DNA from: an uncultured Solobacterium sp.
GTDB lineage: Bacteria > Bacillota_I > Bacilli_A > Erysipelotrichales > Erysipelotrichaceae
NCBI GenBank assembly: GCA_946415785.1
Contig: CAMKTV010000005.1
Coordinates: 1-49,387, forward strand
Direction: 5' to 3'
DNA: 49,387 nucleotides
Made by a program: the position numbers and the translations under genes. The stretch's first letter is position 1. The number at the start of each line of letters is the position of its first letter. Shown piece after piece: positions 25,508 to 33,881 of the stretch. Below the pieces are notes generated by a model. That model saw nothing but the letters and a program-made list of their open reading frames with translations, made no database searches and had not been told where the DNA came from.

Positions 25508-25536
25508 AAATTACCACTATTTTGTAGTGTTTGCAA
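25508..25536 (-). promoter_or_regulatory. ABC operon promoter with inverted repeat in the spacer
   Basis: Minus strand TTGCAA (25531-25536), 17-base spacer, TAATTT (25508-25513). The spacer contains the inverted repeat CACTA-N5-TAGTG (25515-25529), a candidate operator between the two promoter boxes. Confidence 0.6.
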
Positions 25537-25552
25537 TATAGAATTTACAAAT

Positions 25553-25588
25553 TTTTCATATTATGAAAATATTTTCATGAATTATAAT
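25553..25588 (+). promoter_or_regulatory. bcp promoter with three alternating operator half-sites
   Basis: TATAAT at 25583-25588. Upstream are TTTTCAT (25553-25559), ATGAAAA (25563-25569) and TTTTCAT (25572-25578), forming two overlapping palindromes (25553-25569 and a perfect 16-bp one, 25563-25578) across the -35/spacer region. TTATGA (25561-25566) may be the -35. The arrangement suggests cooperative repressor binding; the regulator is unknown, with a Fur/PerR- or Rex-like factor possible. Confidence 0.6.
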
Positions 25589-25617
25589 AAGTATATAGAA
25601 AGAGAGCGTGAATTTTA

Positions 25618-26076
25618 ATGTTGAAAGAAGGAATTAAAGCACCAGCTTTTACTTTATTAGATCAGGATGGCAATACAGTAAAGCTAAGTGATTATAAAGG
25701 AAAGAAAGTCATTTTATATTTTTATCCTAAAGACAATACAGCAGGTTGCACAAAACAAGCCTGCAACTTTAGAGATTTATATCCACATTTTAAAGAGAAG
25801 GATGCCGTCATTTTAGGTATCAGTAAAGACAGCGTTGCTTCACATAAGAATTTCAAGACAAAATTTAATTTGCCTTTTACATTATTAGCTGATCCAGAAA
25901 AGAAAGTAATTGAAGCTTATGATGTCTTAAAAGAAAAAACTAATTATGGAAGAACATTTTTAGGTGTTGTAAGAACTACCTATTTAATTGATGAAAAAGG
26001 AATAATCATTAAAGCTTTAGGAAATGTTAAAGCAGATGAAAATCCTAAAGATATGTTAGAAATATTAAATAATTAA
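25618..26076 (+). CDS. bcp: Thiol peroxidase Bcp (AhpC/TSA family)
   Basis: 152 residues of thioredoxin fold: PAFTLLDQDGNTVKLSDYKGKKVILYFYPKDNTAGC, with peroxidatic Cys44 and resolving Cys49 five residues apart (GCTKQAC), the 1-Cys/atypical 2-Cys Bcp pattern; LGISKDSVASHKNF and FTLLADPEKKV follow, then RTTYLIDEKGII. It reduces hydroperoxides with thioredoxin. A GAAAGAGAG stretch lies upstream as a weak ribosome binding site. Single gene, with palindromic operator sites in its promoter, so likely stress- or metal-regulated (inference). Confidence 0.95.
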   Translation: MLKEGIKAPAFTLLDQDGNTVKLSDYKGKKVILYFYPKDNTAGCTKQACNFRDLYPHFKEKDAVILGISKDSVASHKNFKTKFNLPFTLLADPEKKVIEAYDVLKEKTNYGRTFLGVVRTTYLIDEKGIIIKALGNVKADENPKDMLEILNN

Positions 26077-26078
26077 AA

Positions 26079-26107
26079 TTGATTTTTTCTTAAATAATAA
26101 TTATCAT
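26079..26107 (+). promoter_or_regulatory. leuS T-box promoter
   Basis: TTGATT (26079-26084), 17-base spacer, TATCAT (26102-26107), just after the bcp stop codon; predicted start near 26114. Confidence 0.5.
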
Positions 26108-26113
26108 AGAAGG

Positions 26114-26297
26114 GTAATCATTAAGAGTAGTAGTCTTAAAAAAGGCGTAGAGATTTGTTGGGTGGTGAAAAACAAAACTTGGATAAGATGAACTTGCTTA
26201 ATATAAAGATTAATCGTATCAGGCGTTAACGAATTAAGTGAAAAATAAGGTGGTACCGCGCTTTTGCGCCCTTGGGCTACCTTTTTATTTTGGGAGG
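26114..26297 (+). promoter_or_regulatory. T-box leader controlling leuS (Leu specifier CUU)
   Basis: The leader contains the stem I elements AGAGATTTGTTGGGTGGTG, a specifier segment GAA-CTT-GC (CTT at 26193-26195, a leucine codon), and the T-box core AAGGTGGTACCGCGC near 26248-26263. AAGGTGG pairs with CTACCTT around the GCGC-TTTT-GCGC hairpin to give a terminator followed by TTTTTATTTT. Uncharged tRNA-Leu would stabilise the antiterminator and switch leuS on. The RBS GGGAGG (26292-26297) follows. Confidence 0.93.
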
Positions 26298-26301
26298 CAA
26301 T

Positions 26302-28698
26302 ATGGCAGCTTTTGATTTTAAGAATATTGAAAAGAAGTGGCAAGAATTTTGGGAAGAAAATGAGACATTTAAAACAGATATTAAAGATTTTTCTAAACCT
26401 AAATATTATGTTTTAGATATGTTCCCATATCCTAGTGGCGTAGGTCTACATGCTGGACATCCAGAAGGTTATACAGCTACTGATATTATGGCTCGATATA
26501 AAAGGATGAAAGGCTTCAATGTGTTACATCCAATGGGCTTTGATTCATTTGGTTTGCCAGCTGAACAGTATGCGATTCAAACTGGCAATCATCCTGCAGG
26601 ATTTACGCAAAAGAATATTGATACATTTACTGGACAATTAAAGAGCCTAGGTTTTTCATATGACTGGGATAAAGTTATTTCAACAAGTGATCCAAGTTAT
26701 TATAAATGGACTCAATGGATATTCAATGAATTATTTAAAGATGGCTACGCCAAGTGTGTAGAAATGCCAGTAAACTGGTGTGAAGAATTAGGAACTGTTT
26801 TAGCCAATGATGAAGTAATCAATGGCAAATCAGAAAGAGGAGGCTATCCAGTAATTCGTAAGAATATGCGTCAATGGATTATGGACATTCCTGCCTTTGC
26901 GGAAAAATTATTAGATAATCTAGATACTATTGATTGGCCAGAATCAACTAAGGAGATGCAAAGAAACTGGATTGGCAAATCAATTGGTGCAGAAGTTAAT
27001 TTTAAAGTTGATGGTCATGATGAAAGCTTCACTGTCTTTACCACAAGATGTGATACCTTATTTGGGGCAACATATTGTGTATTATCTCCTGAACATCCAT
27101 TAGTTGAAAAGATTACGACAGTTGATAAAAAAGATGAAGTAGAAAAATATAAAAAGGAATGTGCATCTAAATCAGAAATGGAAAGAACAGAATTAAATAA
27201 AGATAAGACTGGTGTTTTTACTGGCGCTTATGCGATTAATCCTGTTAATAATAAGAAGATTCCAATCTGGATTTCTGATTATGTATTGATGACTTATGGA
27301 ACAGGCGCCATCATGGCTGTACCAGCTCATGATACAAGGGACTATGAATTTGCGAAGAAATTTGGCATTGATATCATTCAGGTATTAGAAGGTGGCGATA
27401 TCTCAAAAGAAGCCTGGACAGAAGATGGTCTTCATATTAATTCTGATTTCTTAAATGGCCTAGATAAACAAGAAGCTATTGATAAGATGTTAGAGTGGTT
27501 AGAAGAGAAAAAACTAGGTAAAAAGAAAACCAATTATCGTTTAAGAGAATGGATTTTCGCAAGACAGAGATATTGGGGCGAACCAATTCCAGTAATCCAT
27601 TATGAAGATGGCACAATTGGCGTATTAGATGAAAAAGATTTGCCACTTATCTTACCAGAACTAGAAGACTATGGCCCAAGTAAAACAGGAGCACCTTTAG
27701 ACAAGGCAACTGATTGGGTAAATGTTACTTACCACGGCAAGAAAGGTAAAAGAGAAACTTCAACAATGCCAGGAAGTGCTGGCTCTTCATGGTACTTCTT
27801 AAGATATATTGATCCTCATAATGATCAAGAATTCGCAAATTATGAACTATTAAAACATTGGTTACCAGTAGATTTATATATTGGTGGACCAGAACACGCG
27901 GTAGGACATCTGTTATATTCAAGAATGTGGAACAATTATCTTCACGATAAAGGTTTGGTTCCAGTAGCAGAACCATTCAAGAAATTAGTTCACCAAGGAT
28001 ATATCTTAGGATCTAATGGCTTAAAGATGGGCAAACGTTTCCCTGAATATGTTGTAAATCCAAATGATGTAATAAGAGATTATGGAGCTGATACGTTAAG
28101 ATTATATGAAATGTTTATGGGTCCACTTGAAGCTGATAAACCATGGTCAACACAAAATCTTGAAGGAACATTCAGATGGTTAGAAAGAGTATGGCGCTTA
28201 ATTGTTGAATTAGGAAAGATTAGTGAAGATAATGATGGCAAGCTAGACTATTCATATAATGCGACAGTTAAAAAGGTAACTGAAGATATTGAGAATCTAA
28301 ATCTTAATACCGCAATATCACAGATGATGATATTTGTGAATGACTGTTATAAAGAAGAAAAGCTATATGAAGAATATGCGATTAATTTTGTGCAAATGTT
28401 GTCAGTATATGCACCACATATTGGTAATGAAATGTATGAAATCTTAACTGGTAAAAATGATTTAGCATATCGTCCTTGGCCAACATATGATGAATCTAAA
28501 CTGTTAAAACAAGAAAAAGAAGTTGTTGTCCAGGTTAATGGTAAATTAAGAGCTAAATTTAATGCACCAAGTGATATGCCAGATGAAGAATTATATGAAA
28601 TTGCCTTAAAACAAGAAAATGTAATTAAATTCATTGAAGGCAAAGAAATAAAGAAACACTTCGTAATTAAGAATAAGATGGTTAATATTGTAATTTAA
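26302..28698 (+). CDS. leuS: Leucyl-tRNA synthetase
   Basis: 798 residues from [14 protein letters not shown]; the ATG at 26302 is chosen because GGGAGG lies 4 bases upstream. The HIGH motif is [20 protein letters not shown]; the CP1 editing domain shows [13 protein letters not shown] and [31 protein letters not shown] and [15 protein letters not shown] follow. The KMSKS position reads [35 protein letters not shown], that is KMGKR. The anticodon-binding and C-terminal domains are complete ([10 protein letters not shown] near the end). It is a single gene controlled by a T-box. Confidence 0.96.
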   Translation: MAAFDFKNIEKKWQEFWEENETFKTDIKDFSKPKYYVLDMFPYPSGVGLHAGHPEGYTATDIMARYKRMKGFNVLHPMGFDSFGLPAEQYAIQTGNHPAGFTQKNIDTFTGQLKSLGFSYDWDKVISTSDPSYYKWTQWIFNELFKDGYAKCVEMPVNWCEELGTVLANDEVINGKSERGGYPVIRKNMRQWIMDIPAFAEKLLDNLDTIDWPESTKEMQRNWIGKSIGAEVNFKVDGHDESFTVFTTRCDTLFGATYCVLSPEHPLVEKITTVDKKDEVEKYKKECASKSEMERTELNKDKTGVFTGAYAINPVNNKKIPIWISDYVLMTYGTGAIMAVPAHDTRDYEFAKKFGIDIIQVLEGGDISKEAWTEDGLHINSDFLNGLDKQEAIDKMLEWLEEKKLGKKKTNYRLREWIFARQRYWGEPIPVIHYEDGTIGVLDEKDLPLILPELEDYGPSKTGAPLDKATDWVNVTYHGKKGKRETSTMPGSAGSSWYFLRYIDPHNDQEFANYELLKHWLPVDLYIGGPEHAVGHLLYSRMWNNYLHDKGLVPVAEPFKKLVHQGYILGSNGLKMGKRFPEYVVNPNDVIRDYGADTLRLYEMFMGPLEADKPWSTQNLEGTFRWLERVWRLIVELGKISEDNDGKLDYSYNATVKKVTEDIENLNLNTAISQMMIFVNDCYKEEKLYEEYAINFVQMLSVYAPHIGNEMYEILTGKNDLAYRPWPTYDESKLLKQEKEVVVQVNGKLRAKFNAPSDMPDEELYEIALKQENVIKFIEGKEIKKHFVIKNKMVNIVI

Positions 28699-28711
28699 CC
28701 ATCTTTTTTTT
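28675..28711 (+). terminator. leuS terminator
   Basis: Perfect 11-bp stem, 28675-28685 with 28695-28705 (AAGATGGTTAA against TTAACCATCTT), 9-base loop, then a T run. It includes the leuS stop codon. Confidence 0.9.
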
Positions 28712-28748
28712 GTTTATCATTTTATAAAATAAAGAGATAATTCATAAA

Positions 28749-28766
28749 TGATATAATTTATATATG
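28749..28766 (+). promoter_or_regulatory. Extended -10 giving a predicted leaderless priA mRNA
   Basis: TGATATAAT (28749-28757, a TGnTATAAT extended -10), 6 bases (TTATAT), ATG at 28764. No Shine-Dalgarno and no clear -35. Confidence 0.7.
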
Positions 28767-30923
28767 TTTTTAATTGATGTTTTTGTAACTAATTCTTCAC
28801 TTAGTGTTAATAGACTATATTCATATTATTATGATGAAAATATTGATAGTTTTAAACGTGTAGAAGTCTATTTCGCAAACGGGAAAACTAGTGCACTAGT
28901 AATAAAAAGTAAAGAAATTGAAGATCTAAAAAAAGAAGAAGAGAAATTAGGCTTTAAACTTATTAAGATTATAAAAGTAATTGATGAAGAGCCTATCATT
29001 TCTAATGAACAATTTGAATTAGCGAAATGGCTATCTAAAACAACTGTTTCTAGTTTTATTAGTTGTTTAAATACTATGCTGCCTAATGTTTTAAAAACAT
29101 CTAAGAATATTAAAAGAGCTAAAGAAAATGAGTATATCAGATTAAATAAAAATACTGATTATAAATTTACCAATAGACAAAAAGAAATCTTTGATTTATT
29201 AGAAGATGATATGCTGGCTAAAGATGCCAGAAAAATCAATAATCAGATAATTAAAAGATTAATTGATAATGATGTAATTGAAATATATAAAAAAGAAGCT
29301 GAATATAAAAAAGGTGAATTATCAATCAATGATAATTTTAAAGAATTAACAGTCAATCAAAAAGAAGTTTATGAAAAGATATTAAATACCGATAAACTTG
29401 TATCTTTATTATTTGGTGTAACAGGAAGTGGTAAGACAGAAGTGTATCTACATCTTGCCAGACACTATATAAACAAAGGAAAAGAAGTACTGATTTTAGT
29501 GCCAGAAATATCTTTGACACCACAGATGATTCAAAGAGTAAAAGAACGTTTTAATGATGTTATCTTTTATCATTCAGAATTAAATGATCAAGAAAGATAT
29601 GAACAGTATAAGCGTGTAAAAGATGGAGAAGTTAAGATTGTTGTAGGGACAAGATCTAGTATTTTTTTACCTTTTAATGATTTAGGTTTAATCATTATTG
29701 ATGAGGAACATGATACATCTTATAAACAAGATAATACACCATGTTACTTAGCAAAAAATGTGGCAACTAAAAGAGCCTTAGCATTTGGCGCAAAATTATT
29801 ATTAGCCAGTGCTACACCATCTTTAGATTCATATACCAGAGCCTTAAAGGGAGAATATGAATTATTAAGATTAAATGAACGTATCAATAATAAATTACCA
29901 GTAATTGAAATTATTGATTTGATTAAAGCCTTAAAAGATAAACAATCATTTATCTTAACCAACAGGTTAAAACAAGAAATCAAAAATACTTTAGATAATC
30001 ATAAACAGGTCATCATTCTATTAAACAGAAGAGGCTATTCACCAATTATTAAGTGTATTGATTGTGGCACAACTTTAATGTGTAAAGATTGTGATCGTCC
30101 ACTTAATTATCATTATCAATTAGGATTATTGAAATGTCATGAATGTGGTAGAACCTATAAACTGCCAAAACTTTGTCCAAAATGCGGCAATGATTCCCTG
30201 ATTCAATATGGCTTTGGTACAGAAAAAGTAGAAGAAGAAATAAAGGCAATCTTTAAGGATGCGAAAGTTGAAAGAATGGACAGAGACAACGTTTCTAGAA
30301 AAGGTGCTCACAAAGATATTCTTGACCGTTTTGAAAGACATGAAATTAATATCTTGATTGGCACGCAAATGATTGCGAAAGGTTTGGATTATCCTGATGT
30401 TACCTTAGTTGGTATTTTAAATGCGGATGCCGGTCTTGCCCATCAGGATTATAATGCAGCCAAACTGACTTTTGACTTGCTTATGCAGGCAGCAGGAAGA
30501 AGTGGCAGAGCTAAGGATGAAGGCAAAGTTGTAATTCAAGCCTTCAATCCTGAACATTATGTTTTAAAAGCTATTCTAAATCAGGACTATGATTATTTCT
30601 ATAATATTGAAATGAATTATCGCTCTAAGACATCTTATCCACCATACAGTCATTTATTAGAAATCATGATTTATGATAATAATATTGAACATATCAATAA
30701 TTCATTAAAATTCCTAGAAGAAAAAATTGATAAACTGTCATATAAACATTACAGACCTAATGAAATAGGGCGCATTAAAGGTAACTATCGTTATCGTATT
30801 TTAATTACTAATAAACAATTAAATCCTTTAATTAATGATGTTTGGGATATTATTGATGAATATTTAAAACAGAAACAGATGGCGAAGATAAAAGTGGATG
30901 TTGATCCATTATATTTGGAGTAA
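28764..30923 (+). CDS. priA: Primosomal helicase PriA
   Basis: 719 residues: N-terminal DNA-binding domain (VFVTNSSLSVNRLYSYYY...RVEVYFANGKTSALV), helicase core with Walker A GVTGSGKTEVYL at about 218, DEEHD, SATPSLDSY, LLNRRGYS, and a zinc region of eight Cys (CIDCG..CKDC..CHECG..CPKCG, about 430-475), then GTQMIAKGLDYPDVTLVGILNAD and QAAGRSGR. It reloads replisomes at stalled forks. Length near normal (about 730-800). First gene of priA-rsmB-rlmN-prpC-prkC-rpe-hppA. In Bacillus def and fmt lie between priA and rsmB; here they are absent from this place. Confidence 0.96.
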   Translation: MFLIDVFVTNSSLSVNRLYSYYYDENIDSFKRVEVYFANGKTSALVIKSKEIEDLKKEEEKLGFKLIKIIKVIDEEPIISNEQFELAKWLSKTTVSSFISCLNTMLPNVLKTSKNIKRAKENEYIRLNKNTDYKFTNRQKEIFDLLEDDMLAKDARKINNQIIKRLIDNDVIEIYKKEAEYKKGELSINDNFKELTVNQKEVYEKILNTDKLVSLLFGVTGSGKTEVYLHLARHYINKGKEVLILVPEISLTPQMIQRVKERFNDVIFYHSELNDQERYEQYKRVKDGEVKIVVGTRSSIFLPFNDLGLIIIDEEHDTSYKQDNTPCYLAKNVATKRALAFGAKLLLASATPSLDSYTRALKGEYELLRLNERINNKLPVIEIIDLIKALKDKQSFILTNRLKQEIKNTLDNHKQVIILLNRRGYSPIIKCIDCGTTLMCKDCDRPLNYHYQLGLLKCHECGRTYKLPKLCPKCGNDSLIQYGFGTEKVEEEIKAIFKDAKVERMDRDNVSRKGAHKDILDRFERHEINILIGTQMIAKGLDYPDVTLVGILNADAGLAHQDYNAAKLTFDLLMQAAGRSGRAKDEGKVVIQAFNPEHYVLKAILNQDYDYFYNIEMNYRSKTSYPPYSHLLEIMIYDNNIEHINNSLKFLEEKIDKLSYKHYRPNEIGRIKGNYRYRILITNKQLNPLINDVWDIIDEYLKQKQMAKIKVDVDPLYLE

Positions 30924-30924
30924 T

Positions 30925-32118
30925 ATGAATCCTAGAGAAATAGCGTTAGAAATTATTTATAAGACAATTAATGATGCAGCCTACACCAATCTTTTAATGC
31001 GTGACAGATTAAATGTCTTACCGATAAACCAAAGACCTTTTGTGACCAATCTTGTTAACAGTGTCTTAAAGAAATATTATTATTTATTATTCCAGATTCA
31101 AGATGAAATAAATGATTCAACGCCTTTAAGAAATAAGATAATTTTAGCTATGGCTTTATATGAAAAGTTTTATCTAAAAGAAAAAGATTATGTGGTCAAT
31201 AATGAATATGTGAATTTAGGAAAAAATAAATATGATAAAGCTTTTATCAATGCGATATTAAGAAAAGATATTAAACTAAAAAATTCAGATGAAGAACATA
31301 TCAATTATTCATTGCCTTTATGGCTATATAAATTATTAAATAAACAATATTCTAAAGAAGACTTCTTAAAGATAATGGATAATTATAGCCGTATTCCAAA
31401 AGTTTATTATCGCCTTAATCATCAAAAAGCTAAATTAGAAGACTTTAAAGATATTGAAATAATTAATGAAGATATCTTTATCAGTAATAATAAGAATCTT
31501 TTATTTGACGATATAAATAATGGACTAGTATATATACAGGATATTAATAGTGCATCATTATATAAAAAATTAGCTTTAAAAGAAGATGATTCTTTATTAG
31601 ATGTCTGTGGGGCGCCTGGTTCTAAATTTTTTAATTGTTTAGATATAGTAAAACCAAGTAACGCCCATGTCAATGAACTGCATGAGAAAAGATTAAAACT
31701 AATTTCTGATAAGGCAGAAATCTTAGGTTTTAAGGATGCCAATTATTTAAATTATGATGGCAGATTATTAAAGGATGTTTTAGATATAAAATTCGATAAG
31801 ATTATGTTGGATGTGCCTTGTTCAGGACTTGGAACGATTGGCAGAAGGCCAGATTTAAAATATCATCTGGCTCCAAATAATCTTGATGAATTAGAAATAA
31901 TTCAAAAAGAATTGCTTGATAGTGTAGTTCCTTTATTAAAAGAGGGCGGTTATATCTTATATAGCACCTGTACCTTAAATAAAAAAGAAAATGAGAAACA
32001 GATCAACAGATTCTTAAATGAAAATAATAATTTCAGTTTAATTGATTCAGACACAATCATTAACGATTTAGGTGATTGCTTCTATTATGCATTATTATTA
32101 AAAGGTTATAATAAATAA
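30925..32118 (+). CDS. rsmB: 16S rRNA m5C967 methyltransferase RsmB
   Basis: 397 residues: an N-terminal NusB-like RNA-binding domain (NPREIALEIIYKTINDAAYTNLLM) and a SAM methyltransferase domain with LDVCGAPGSKFFN, MLDVPCSGLGTIGRRPDLKYH (catalytic Cys in PCSG) and YSTCTLNKKENE (second Cys). It makes m5C at position 967 of 16S rRNA. The ATG at 30925 is used; GGAG at 30917-30920 lies in the end of priA. An upstream in-frame ATG at 30898 is within priA and unlikely. The mid-region motif CGAPGSKFF replaces the common CAAPGGKT. Confidence 0.93.
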   Translation: MNPREIALEIIYKTINDAAYTNLLMRDRLNVLPINQRPFVTNLVNSVLKKYYYLLFQIQDEINDSTPLRNKIILAMALYEKFYLKEKDYVVNNEYVNLGKNKYDKAFINAILRKDIKLKNSDEEHINYSLPLWLYKLLNKQYSKEDFLKIMDNYSRIPKVYYRLNHQKAKLEDFKDIEIINEDIFISNNKNLLFDDINNGLVYIQDINSASLYKKLALKEDDSLLDVCGAPGSKFFNCLDIVKPSNAHVNELHEKRLKLISDKAEILGFKDANYLNYDGRLLKDVLDIKFDKIMLDVPCSGLGTIGRRPDLKYHLAPNNLDELEIIQKELLDSVVPLLKEGGYILYSTCTLNKKENEKQINRFLNENNNFSLIDSDTIINDLGDCFYYALLLKGYNK

Positions 32119-32119
32119 G

Positions 32120-33157
32120 ATGACGACGATTTATGATTTAACTTTTAATGAACTTGAAGAATATTTAGTAAATAAGGGTTTAAAGCCTTTTAGAGCTAAA
32201 CAGATTTTTAAGTGGCTATATGAAAAAAGAATTCATTCATTTGAAGAGATGTCTGATATATCTAAATCATTAATCGATGAATTAAAGAAAGATTTTAGTT
32301 TTGAAGAATTTAAAGAAAAAAGAAGACAGGTGTCTAAAGATGGCACAATTAAATTCTTATTTGAATTAAATGATGGTACTTTAATAGAAACAGTCTTGAT
32401 GGTTTTTGATTATGGCTATAGCGCTTGTATATCATCACAGGTTGGCTGTAATATGGGATGCAAGTTCTGTGCCTCAGGTCTTTTAAAGAAACAAAGAGAT
32501 TTAAGTGTTGGTGAAATTGTCTTACAGGTTTTATCTTTACAAAGACATCTGGACAAAACAAATGAAAGATTAGACAACATTGTTGTAATGGGAACAGGGG
32601 AACCTTTTGATAATTATGATAATGTATTAAAAGCTTTATCGATTATTAATAGTCCTTATGGCTTGGAAATTGGTGCCAGACATATTTCAATTTCTACCTG
32701 TGGTTTAGCTCCTAAGATTAGACAATTCGCTAATGAAAAAGTTCAATATAATCTAGCCATCTCATTACATAGTGCCAATAATGAATTAAGAAATGAATTA
32801 ATGCCAATCAATAAAGCCTATAATCTAGAAGAACTTATGGATGCACTTGAATATTACAGTTCATTAAATAATCGAAGATTGACATTTGAATATTTACTTA
32901 TTAAAGATTTGAATAATTCTAGTAAGGATGCGGATGATTTAGCACATTATTTAAAAGGAAAGAATGCTTATATTAATTTAATACCTTATAATGAAGTAAA
33001 GGAAAATCCTTATCATTCTACCAGTGATGAAGAAACCTTAGCTTTTTATGACATGCTTAAAAAAAGAGGTTTAGCTGTAACCTTGCGTGTTAAAAGAGGT
33101 GTTGATATTGATGCTGCTTGTGGACAATTAAGAGCGAAAGAGATTAAAAATGATTGA
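32120..33157 (+). CDS. rlmN: Radical SAM rRNA/tRNA methyltransferase RlmN
   Basis: 345 residues: TIYDLTFNELEEYL, FRAKQIFKWLYEKR, then the radical SAM cluster CNMGCKFCASG (C-x3-C-x2-C), GTGEPFDNYDNV, ISTCGLAPKIRQFA, LAISLHSANNELRNELMPIN and the late Cys in AACGQLR that forms the methyl carrier. It methylates A2503 of 23S rRNA (and A37 of some tRNAs). It follows rsmB after one base and overlaps prpC by 8 bases. Confidence 0.97.
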   Translation: MTTIYDLTFNELEEYLVNKGLKPFRAKQIFKWLYEKRIHSFEEMSDISKSLIDELKKDFSFEEFKEKRRQVSKDGTIKFLFELNDGTLIETVLMVFDYGYSACISSQVGCNMGCKFCASGLLKKQRDLSVGEIVLQVLSLQRHLDKTNERLDNIVVMGTGEPFDNYDNVLKALSIINSPYGLEIGARHISISTCGLAPKIRQFANEKVQYNLAISLHSANNELRNELMPINKAYNLEELMDALEYYSSLNNRRLTFEYLLIKDLNNSSKDADDLAHYLKGKNAYINLIPYNEVKENPYHSTSDEETLAFYDMLKKRGLAVTLRVKRGVDIDAACGQLRAKEIKND

Positions 33158-33881
33158 TTATTATGCATTAAGTGATATTGGACTAAAAAGAAGTTCCAAC
33201 CAGGATTCATATTTGGTGGTAGTCAATAAATATGGTGATCTTTTAGCTGTGGTTTGTGATGGCATAGGCGGAGGCAATGCAGGTGATGTTGCCAGTGGCG
33301 AAGTAGTTAAATATCTAAAAGAAAAGTTTGAAAAATCTGGTCCTTTTTCTAATATTGATGAACTTAAAAAATATCTGAAAAAAGAATTAAATAATGTGAA
33401 TAGAAAAGTATATGATTTAAGTTTTAAAGATCCTGCTTTTAAAGGCATGGGGACAACGGCTACAGGTGTTGTTGTTTCAGAAAAAGGAAATATCTGTTTC
33501 AATTTAGGAGACAGCAGAGTTTATGAAATAAATGATTCACAAATTAGACAGCTTACAGTTGACCATACATTAATGAACCAACTTATTAATGAAGGTAAGA
33601 TTACTTATGAAGAGAGTCTGACTCATCCGATGAAACATTATCTTGTGAAGGCTGTTGGTATCTTTAGCAAAGTAGAATTTGATATTGAAGAAATAAGTGA
33701 CGCAGATTATTTCTTGTTATGTTCTGATGGCTTATGTGGCTATTGTAGTGAACAAGAAATGCTAAATATTATTAATGATGAAAATTTAAAAGACTGTAAA
33801 GAAAAATGTGATGAATTATTAAAACTTGCATTACTTAAAGGAGGCTATGACAACATAACAGTTGTGGTAGTAAAGAAATAA
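33150..33881 (+). CDS. prpC: PP2C protein phosphatase PrpC
   Basis: 243 residues with PP2C motifs: SDIGLKRSSNQDSYLV, VVCDGIGGGNAGDVAS (metal Asp), MGTTATGVVV, FNLGDSRVYEIND, LTVDHTLMNQL, and FLLCSDGLCGYCSEQEM with YDNITVVVV. It removes phosphates placed by PrkC. It overlaps rlmN by 8 bases and prkC by one base (TAATG), so kinase and phosphatase are cotranslated, as in other Firmicutes. Confidence 0.96.
   Translation: MIDYYALSDIGLKRSSNQDSYLVVVNKYGDLLAVVCDGIGGGNAGDVASGEVVKYLKEKFEKSGPFSNIDELKKYLKKELNNVNRKVYDLSFKDPAFKGMGTTATGVVVSEKGNICFNLGDSRVYEINDSQIRQLTVDHTLMNQLINEGKITYEESLTHPMKHYLVKAVGIFSKVEFDIEEISDADYFLLCSDGLCGYCSEQEMLNIINDENLKDCKEKCDELLKLALLKGGYDNITVVVVKK

Noticed and set aside
26272-26301. 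Upstream ATG for leuS at 26272
   Set aside because: It lies within the T-box terminator; the ATG at 26302 has GGGAGG and the canonical N-terminus.
33161-33502. 113-codon open frame opposite prpC
   Set aside because: Fully antisense to a well-conserved PP2C gene, with no start signal or known domain.
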